The notes below the pieces were generated by a model. The model worked only from the letters and a program-made list of their open reading frames with translations, had not been told where the DNA came from and ran no database searches. This document shows positions 59,677-64,000 of a stretch of 64,000 bases of DNA, piece by piece. The first letter of the stretch is position 1. Every line of letters begins with the position of its first letter. Origin of the DNA: Lepturacanthus savala (taxonomy: Eukaryota; Chordata; Actinopteri; Scombriformes; Trichiuridae); the NCBI GenBank assembly GCA_030544235.1, contig CM060471.1:8272848-8336847 (forward strand), written 5' to 3'. A program made the position numbers and the translations under genes.

Positions 59677-62600
59677 TAGAAAATGAAAACAAAATGAAAC
59701 CAAGAATAAAAAGGTAAATAAAATGTTATGCAATTAAGGATTGATTGGGAAGAGGGGAAGGAGCAGGAATTTAGAAAATAACGATAATAATAATATGATC
59801 GTAAGATAGAAAAAACAATGGTTTGCTCAGAGAAAGGTTTAATTTTGAACCAACCAGAAGTAGCACAGCAAGCAGCATCATTTCAATACGTCACATGGAC
59901 TCTATGCATGACACAAATACATCAGGAATGGTTTCGTTGATTTGCAGTGTTACAGATCTGAGATGAGGAAGCTTGCAGTGGAATTTCAATCATCCACTTT
60001 GTATTTAGTTTGAATATTAATTCACTGTGACCAGAGACACAGAATCTATGTTTTCCTATGTATTGATGCATGTTATAGGTTTATAATTCAATGAAATATT
60101 TCACCTGCCATTTTATTTTGCTTAAGTAATAGGTATAAAATATATATTTTTAGCTGTAGCTATGATATTGTCAAACAGGCGGGGGAAATCCTCACCTGGG
60201 GCCTAACAACAGCACTGTGTCTCTGCTAGTGTTTGCACATTTGCTGGCGCTGAGTCAGCACAAAAAAATGAAACGTCAATGTACAGAAATGATCACTCAC
60301 CTTGATTGTCCTCTAAAACCACCAAGGATGAAGACAGGGACACCACATTCAGAATGTGAGAGGAAGAGAAACACAAAAAAATGATTTTTATGAAACTGAA
60401 TGGAAATCAGACATCGAAGAGCATTTAAAGGTACAGTGTAGTTTCTGGTGGCATCAACTGGTGAGGTGGCAGATTGCAACCAACTGACCACAAAAAATGG
60501 GGAAATAGTTTGGTTTGTCTCTTCTGGGATATTATAGAAACTGAATTATATAATCATTCATTATGAATATTATATTCCATTTCTGACAGTGCTGTAAAAT
60601 GCTGCTAAACCCTACATACTGTATCTTTAACACTGATGTAAACATGTACAGATACTGTCAGTACAACCTAATTATCTTAAATGATAAAATAATTCATGAC
60701 TCAGCAAATATGTCATGATATGAAGACCTGCTGAGGATAAAAGTCTCATGAAAAATCTCACCAAACCAAATCATCATAAACTATCTTTAAAGATGTCAAA
60801 ATTATATAAACACTGTTACTGTTATTACAAGATTATTGTTACCCTTCAGTTTTGTTGTGTTCATTCATCTTCTATACCTGCTTATTCCTCATTAGGGTCA
60901 CAGGAGTCTGCTGGAGCCAATCCTAAAACATTACAGGCAAGAGGCAGGGATACACCCCAGATGGTCGCCAGCCAATCCTGGAGACACACCATTCACTCAC
61001 ACCTATGGGCAATTTAGCACCTCCAATTAACCTCAGCATGTTTTTGGACTGTGCAGGGAAGCTGGAGTACCTGGTGAAAACCCACGCAGACACAGAGAGA
61101 ACATGCAAACTCCACACAGAAAGGAGGTCTTGAAGTTCTGAATAATTGCTCCAATAAATCTGGATAAAATCTGGTTGTGTGTTAAAATAATACTGGTCCT
61201 GGGAACATAGGACCCTGGGACCACTGGACCATGAGAACATAGGAGTTTGGGAACATAGATAAGCTCCCAAACTGAAGAGAGTACAGGTTTCATTCAGAGG
61301 TAAATCAGTGGACACCGATTTCTGAGAAAAATGTGAAGAATGGTTAAGAAGTTATGTTCAAGAAAAGATAATGATTGTTAACTAAGATTTAGATGTCAAA
61401 AGATTAAAAAAACATTTCAAAGAAGACAATTTAACATGTAGAGAAATGGAACCTTGAGAAGCAGCTGGATTCACAATCACTTGACAATCCATCTTGCCAG
61501 GCTTCAAGTAATCAAACCTATCAGTGTCTCTCATGATCTCATGGTCACGTTCAGCCTATTAATGATGGTGATTGAAACCTATTACCTACCAAGGATTTTT
61601 CTAAAGCGCCTGCAGTTTTGCAAACAGTTTCCATGGGCTATCCAAACTATCTGGCCGCGGCAAGTTAATTAAAAACCACAGGTGTAAATAATCAAATGAA
61701 TGACGGCAGAATTCCATTGAGCTGCTTGTTTCAGGGACCTTGTGCTGAGTCACCGTCAGACTGGCGTGGCCGACTGGGACACTGGGATGATGCTGAATCA
61801 TCAGATTGAGCATATTAGTTGGGGCCTGTCAGCTAACCTGCCGTATACAGGCTGTGTGCAAGTCCTGCTCTTACCAGCCTCTGTGGATCTGAGTCCGGTC
61901 CTGCTGTCTCCGTCTGGCCTGGCCAGAGGCCAGGAGTCCTTGAGCTGCACCGGCAGCTTCCCCTCAAAAGGATCCAGGGAGTGGGATGGCTGATTAACAG
62001 CTGCCCATGTGTACAGCTGGCCATGCTGAGGAAAAACAGTTCTATTAGAAAGGTTTGTTCTTTTACACTGATTGCAATGACACCACATAGCCATGACAGT
62101 TATCGGTCCTGCCCCCCCGGCTGTTTGAGTCCCTTCAGCAGTGTTTCAGCACCTCCTGGTGGTAGTTTTATTTGAACAGGAAGTAACGTAGTTCTCTGGG
62201 GACCTGAGCAGCCATTTTTCCTCAATCGGTCTGAGGACCAGCCACATATTTAATCCGTCACCATCCTTTCCTTTAAGCTTGTGAAAGCATCATCTGTAAG
62301 TTCCTGCATCACATAACCTCATATTCTGATGGGATTTGGTGATATTTGTGAGGACTTTGTGAGATATATGCTGTAATTGCTGGGATGTAATGTGTGTCTG
62401 CCTGGTGTAAAGCTGATATTAAGATTGATAAAACACCAAGTTATTTGAGCAGCTGTGTCTGTCTAATCTTTGCTGAAGCATGCATGTTAGTGAAATTGGA
62501 TTTCTACTTATAATAATCAGTTACCTCTATTTGTGATGTGATATTACATCATACAAAATTTCCCCCTAGAAATTTCTGGTTAAAATTGATCCGTTTTTTT

Positions 62601-63791
62601 ACATTAGGGACACTGTCCCAGTAGATCCAGGAGGTGGCGCTGTGGTGCAGAAAGTTCAATACATTTGTTCTTTGTGGCAAAATATATCTTATATTTACTA
62701 TGCAAAGTAGTGATTCATTTGTGAATGTGAATAAATTTAACTCACAAGCATCATAGTTGTGTTTTGTCGTGATTTGATTGGTGTGTTTCTGTGAAAGAGA
62801 GACAACTTTAAGTCTGTTGCTATAGTAACGTACAAGCGTGATTGACAACTGGGTGAAGGGGGCGGGGCAGTCGTTGTTGCTAATCTTGAAATCTGCCTAG
62901 CAACAGGTGCCCGCTGCCAGCGAAAATGTTCTCTGAAAAACTTAAACAAAGACATATCTACTACGCTAGCAAGGATGTTTTTTGTTTTGTTTTTTGCGCT
63001 AAGTTTTTAGGTTTTTTCATTAATTTAGCCTTAAAAAGTATGATGAATACGGATTTTATCAGCAGCGTCTCCACATGCCCATGGACCCGCCATCTTACTA
63101 TTCCACTGAACTGCATTGGTGAGTCAAACCGTTATTTGAAGCTGAATCTAGGACATTTCCAGTGTTTGTTGTAAACTTTAATGAATGAACTTTAGAGCTG
63201 AATTGTTGCTTTTACACGTTTTGGACATTTCTCAACCAATTCAATTCAACCAATTCTCCTTTATGAGCTGAATTGGTTTCATTTCTGTTTTTGGGCTGAT
63301 GGTTGCAGAGACTTTAAAGGACAAACTATAATGAACTAGCACCTGTGTTTCAAGTTGCAGCCTGAAATAATTTCTCTATATAAGCCTGTATATTTCTGTA
63401 TATAATATTTTATGACTCAAACTTTTTTTACAAAGTTTGTTCATTGTTCAGCATGATTTGTTATTTGAGCAGCTGTGTGAAATGATTTGAAATAGGATTT
63501 CTGCTCATAATAATCCGCTACATTGCCCCACAAGAAATTTAAAGCTAAAATTACCACTGACATCTGTAAATGTAACCGGTGATTATGTGTGAATGTATGC
63601 AGAGTTACATACGTCGAACTTGGCAGGTACAGTGGAGGTGATGTGGGCCGTGCTCCCTCCCAGCTGTTCTCTGAAGCAGTCAGTGAATGGCAGCAGGAGG
63701 CCCATGGCTAAGATCCTGGAGCAGAGCCTCTCCGCCTCCTCTGGCTCCTCCTGCTGCTGCTGCAGGAACAGCTTCTCCAGCAGAGTTCGAC
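47100..63791 (-). CDS. fmn2: Formin-2, eighteen 3' coding exons (5' end outside window)
   Basis: FMN2 nucleates and elongates unbranched actin filaments. With Spire proteins it builds the cytoplasmic actin mesh of oocytes and also acts in neurons. Exons in transcript order: 63791-63613, 62025-61875, 60312-60301 (microexon), 58947-58889, 57800-56782, 56188-56044, 55458-55371, 55157-55094, 53652-53561, 53466-53337, 53107-52961, 51996-51937, 51451-51331, 50633-50541, 50376-50325, 49026-48877, 48767-48686 and 47126-47100. The conserved pre-FH1 part contains RTLLEKLF, SRILAMGLLLPF and LYTWAAVNQPSHSLD, then a coiled-coil segment ([17 protein letters not shown]). FH1 is polyproline; FH2 begins MKPLYWTRIQL and includes the FGNFMNGGNRTRGQADGF motif. 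The C terminus ...KAKLGMKI matches the Spire-binding tail. FMN2 is favoured over FMN1 by the pre-FH1 motifs. Removing two surplus bases in exon 55157-55094 makes the total a whole number of codons (888 aa plus stop). The first, N-terminal exon(s) lie beyond 64,000. Confidence 0.93.
47385..47570. repeat. Possible dispersed repeat rich in TTTTAGTC
   Basis: Repeated ATTTTAGTCAACGAAAAGTC and TTTTAGTCTAGTTTTAGTCA phrases within the last fmn2 intron. It looks like a known style of fish repeat; no second copy is in the window. Confidence 0.35.
48686..48767 (-). CDS. fmn2: fmn2 exon: FSI region before the last exon
   Basis: Acceptor GTGTTTGTGCAG, donor ATT/GTGAGT, ends phase 0. It encodes LKAAEECFRQAKEK and YSVKPKHASGI. 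Failure to splice here would add about a dozen unrelated residues and a stop. Confidence 0.9.
48877..49026 (-). CDS. fmn2: fmn2 exon: end of FH2
   Basis: The intron ends CCTGTCAAG (AAG acceptor, less usual than CAG); the donor is GAG/GTATGT. It encodes GEKEVSPNTLFSVWHEFSSD and WKKENKLILKER, near-identical to mammalian FMN2. Confidence 0.92.
49661..49708. repeat. Perfect hairpin, 20-bp arms
   Basis: AGCATCTGTCAGTCAGATTT and its exact reverse complement flank the 8-base loop CCCTGAAG. It lies in an fmn2 intron, 48 bp in total. Confidence 0.85.
50211..50251. repeat. Perfect hairpin, 18-bp arms
   Basis: CCTCCCCTAAGGAGGTTA and its exact reverse complement flank the loop AAACA. It is about 0.5 kb from the hairpin at 49.66 kb in the same intron. 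The sequence between contains TTGAGTTATTTTGTTAACAG and GACAGACAAACAAAC, typical of a fish dispersed repeat, so the hairpins may be the ends of that repeat. Confidence 0.85.
50325..50376 (-). CDS. fmn2: fmn2 exon in FH2 C-terminal helix region
   Basis: Acceptor TTTCTTTCTCAG, donor AAGCT/GTAAGAAC. It encodes AKSELETLEAQLSSTHKL, corresponding to the AKIDQEAEENSLTETHKC part of human FMN2. Phases match both neighbours. Confidence 0.88.
50541..50633 (-). CDS. fmn2: fmn2 exon in FH2
   Basis: Acceptor TATGTTGCCAG, donor CAAG/GTAAC. It encodes CTSEVEKVCKVSDEENLQPF and DRMEEFLSQ. Confidence 0.88.
51331..51451 (-). CDS. fmn2: fmn2 exon in FH2
   Basis: Acceptor GTTTGTGATGCAG, donor GAGAG/GTAAAA. It encodes DAGRETCVYPIPEPHDLFQA and MKFEDFQKDLNRLRKDLR. 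Confidence 0.92.
51937..51996 (-). CDS. fmn2: fmn2 exon in FH2 (20 codons)
   Basis: Acceptor TCCACCTGCAG, donor GAG/GTGACT, phase 0 at both ends. It encodes DSVRSLLSYIVAYYLRHFDE. Confidence 0.9.
52146..52855. repeat. AGTATACTT-rich repeat with nested family C fragment
   Basis: Both flanks (52146-52300 and 52600-52855) are dense in variants of AAGTATACTT and AGTACACTT. Between them 52321-52560 starts TAAAGGGATAGGTCAATATT, the left end of family C. This reads as one repeat inserted into another, inside an fmn2 intron. Confidence 0.55.
52961..53107 (-). CDS. fmn2: fmn2 exon: FH2 GNxMN core
   Basis: Acceptor TCTTTTGTCAG, donor AGC/GTGAGT, phase 0 at both ends. It encodes KQVLGLVLAFGNFMNGGNRT and RGQADGFTLDILPKLKDVKS, the most conserved stretch of FH2. 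Confidence 0.93.
53337..53466 (-). CDS. fmn2: fmn2 exon in FH2
   Basis: Acceptor GTGTTGCAG, donor AAG/GTGAGT. It encodes FLYQLSLIPNFSGRVFCILF and SECISSISRKLDILQRVCK. Confidence 0.93.
53561..53652 (-). CDS. fmn2: fmn2 exon in FH2
   Basis: Acceptor TTCTCTCCCACAG, donor GAGCA/GTGAGT; starts in phase 0. It encodes RAQQDELDKIEKHIKSSKEK and LDKPEQ. Its phase-0 start shows that the preceding exon should end on a codon boundary. Confidence 0.92.
54355..54870. repeat. Intronic minisatellite with higher-order duplication
   Basis: Many diverged copies of a ~20-bp unit like GATAACNGTTACAAACACC. A longer segment (GATGATGATGATG...CAGCTCAGGACAGCTGCTCT) occurs near 54,575-54,623 and again near 54,820-54,868, so a period of about 245 bp is superimposed. 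Confidence 0.75.
55094..55157 (-). CDS. fmn2: fmn2 exon in FH2 carrying an apparent 2-bp insertion
   Basis: Acceptor CCTGTCTCTGTCAG, donor AAT/GTGAGC. It reads ILNLD in the incoming frame, then hits TAG at 55,131-55,129. Two bases on, VVDLETLQALYEN, which is strongly conserved in FMN2, continues in a different frame. The exon is 64 bp where 62 bp would satisfy both neighbours. The surplus is a GT within a TGTTGTGT run at about 55,137-55,142. Confidence 0.85.
55371..55458 (-). CDS. fmn2: fmn2 exon in FH2
   Basis: Acceptor TTTTTGTTTCAG, donor CATG/GTGAGT. It encodes FVKLLNNKRSQAVGILMSSL and HLDMKDIQH, near-identical to mammalian FMN2. Confidence 0.93.
55656..55712. repeat. (TA)n microsatellite
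   Basis: About 28 TA units in an fmn2 intron. Confidence 0.95.
56044..56188 (-). CDS. fmn2: fmn2 exon: FH2 lasso/linker
   Basis: Acceptor TGTTTTTAACAG, donor CAG/GTCTGT. It encodes DASSSLVWEGIEEPDVDFEE and the following LFSKSAVKEKKQPLSDTITK, matching the human region after MKPLYWTRIQL. Confidence 0.92.
56782..57800 (-). CDS. fmn2: fmn2 large exon: coiled coil, FH1 and start of FH2
   Basis: Acceptor TTTAATACTTTCAG, then GAT (phase 0); donor AA/GTAAAG. About 340 residues. A coiled-coil-like [20 protein letters not shown] lies near 57,690-57,765, and AKSVQTSP is also found in human FMN2. The FH1 (about 56,915-57,405) has runs of 5-11 prolines separated by LPGG(L/F)A units that would recruit profilin-actin. 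It ends EPPRPMKPLYWTRIQLH, the FH2 start. The antisense strand shows long Gly-rich open frames that are shadows. Confidence 0.93.
58889..58947 (-). CDS. fmn2: fmn2 small exon upstream of FH1
   Basis: Acceptor GTCTGTTCATCCAG, donor CAG/GTCAGC. It encodes QPAAITGLRQQQMERQECQ and joins in frame to DECVLKTATLKEKH. Homology is weak here; the call rests on splice sites and phase on both sides. Confidence 0.75.
58995..59275 (-). mobile_element. LINE 3'-end fragment, same family as 39.4-40.3 kb
   Basis: Contains CACAGAGCTTTATATAAAAC and GAACAGAAAAGTCTTCAGCC...TTGCAGCAGACCTG, matching the 3' UTR and ORF end of the other copy with much divergence. It is intronic in fmn2. Confidence 0.6.
59632..59674. 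repeat. (GT)n microsatellite
   Basis: About 21 GT units. Confidence 0.95.
60301..60312 (-). CDS. fmn2: fmn2 12-nt microexon (EDNQ)
   Basis: Minus strand: GGTGGTTTTAG, then AGGACAATCAAG, then GTGAGTG. Enters and leaves in phase 1, so it adds four residues and can be skipped without a frameshift. Supported by a strong donor and exact phase only. Confidence 0.5.
60425..60636 (+). repeat. Dispersed repeat (family B)
   Basis: Starts TTAAAGGTACAGTGTAGTTTC and ends TACATACTGTATCTTTAA, giving inverted termini. Intronic in fmn2. Confidence 0.6.
60859..61136 (-). repeat. SINE-like repeat (family H), head-truncated
   Basis: Runs from the TTCATTCATCTTCTATACC tail to CACACAGAAAGGAGGTCTTG. The promoter-like head is missing. 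Intronic in fmn2. Confidence 0.7.
61195..61265. repeat. GGACC/GGAACATAG repeat fragment
   Basis: Short tandem-like variants of GGTCCTGGGAACATAGGACC, related to the block at 9.6 kb. Confidence 0.4.
61875..62025 (-). CDS. fmn2: fmn2 pre-FH1 exon
   Basis: Acceptor GTTTTTCCTCAG, donor GCTG/GTAAGA; phase 0 to 1. It encodes HGQLYTWAAVNQPSHSLDPF, aligned with DQLYTWAAVSQPTHSLD of human FMN2, then a less conserved stretch. Confidence 0.92.
63613..63791 (-). CDS. fmn2: fmn2 exon, first within window
   Basis: Acceptor TGAATGTCCAG, donor GAC/GTATGT; enters with two bases needed to complete a Gly codon. It encodes RTLLEKLF, EEAERLCSRILAMGLLLPF and TDCFREQL, an FMN2-specific block. The upstream exon(s) with the N terminus are outside the window. 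Confidence 0.92.
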
Positions 63792-63980
63792 CTGGACATT
63801 CAGAAACAAGCTACACGTGAGCTACTGACAGCGGAGAAACTTCTTCAAAAAGGAAGATGAAAGGTACAAACATTCCCAGGTGCCTTTTAATCAGCAAAGA
63901 TAAACTAAGCAGCTGTTTGCAGCCTCCATATGAATTAGATCCCTGAAGTCATTGTTTGATATTATTAGTTTGTTACTGAT

Positions 63981-64000
63981 TAGAGCTGCAATGATTAGTC
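63981..64000 (+). repeat. MITE-like repeat (family A), left end cut by window edge
   Basis: TAGAGCTGCAATGATTAGTC matches the start of family A. Confidence 0.5.

Noticed and set aside
47100..63791. Assigning the formin to FMN1 or INF2
   Set aside because: The pre-FH1 blocks (RTLLEKLF, LYTWAAVNQPSHSLD) and the C-terminal KAKLGMKI tail fit FMN2 best. INF2 lacks these.

Overview
This is animal nuclear DNA, most probably from a teleost fish. Its genes are split by GT-AG introns, and its three recognisable proteins are vertebrate-specific in form. The non-coding DNA is AT-rich and full of (TA)n and (CA)n microsatellites, MITE-like elements with short terminal inverted repeats, SINE-like repeats, and LINE and Ty3/Gypsy relics of the kind common in fish. 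There is no bacterial-style gene organisation.

Layout. (1) 2,747-7,685, plus strand: the last five coding exons of adgra1 (GPR123), an adhesion-class orphan seven-transmembrane receptor with no ectodomain. It ends in a PDZ ligand. The exon carrying the initiator Met was not found. (2) 7,686-20,093: gene-poor and repeat-rich. It holds a tiny Ty3/Gypsy element with both LTRs, a likely target-site duplication and joined RNase H and integrase relics. (3) 20,094-24,257, minus strand: one very large coding exon of a ZNF518-type C2H2 zinc-finger protein (1,387 aa, best fit ZNF518A), tail-to-tail with adgra1. A CpG-rich block at 33.85-34.37 kb is a candidate promoter or non-coding first exon for it. 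(4) 34.4-47.1 kb: no gene found. It contains a duplicated SINE-spacer-SINE fold-back structure, where one copy carries a further SINE insertion and the other keeps the empty site, and a CR1/L2-like LINE relic. (5) 47,100-63,791, minus strand: the 3' eighteen coding exons of fmn2 (formin-2). They cover the conserved pre-FH1 region, a proline-rich FH1, the whole FH2 and the C-terminal Spire-binding tail. The 5' end lies beyond the right edge.

The three genes are unrelated in job: membrane signalling, nuclear DNA binding and actin nucleation. They show no sign of acting as a unit. I reconstructed exons from splice signals, reading phase and remembered similarity to human proteins. Exon phases chain correctly throughout adgra1, and throughout fmn2 except for one FH2 exon (55,094-55,157), which carries two surplus bases and an in-frame stop. 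I did not find a new biological system. The most useful leads are that frameshift, the empty-site/filled-site SINE pair, the miniature LTR element, and two perfect hairpins inside one fmn2 intron.
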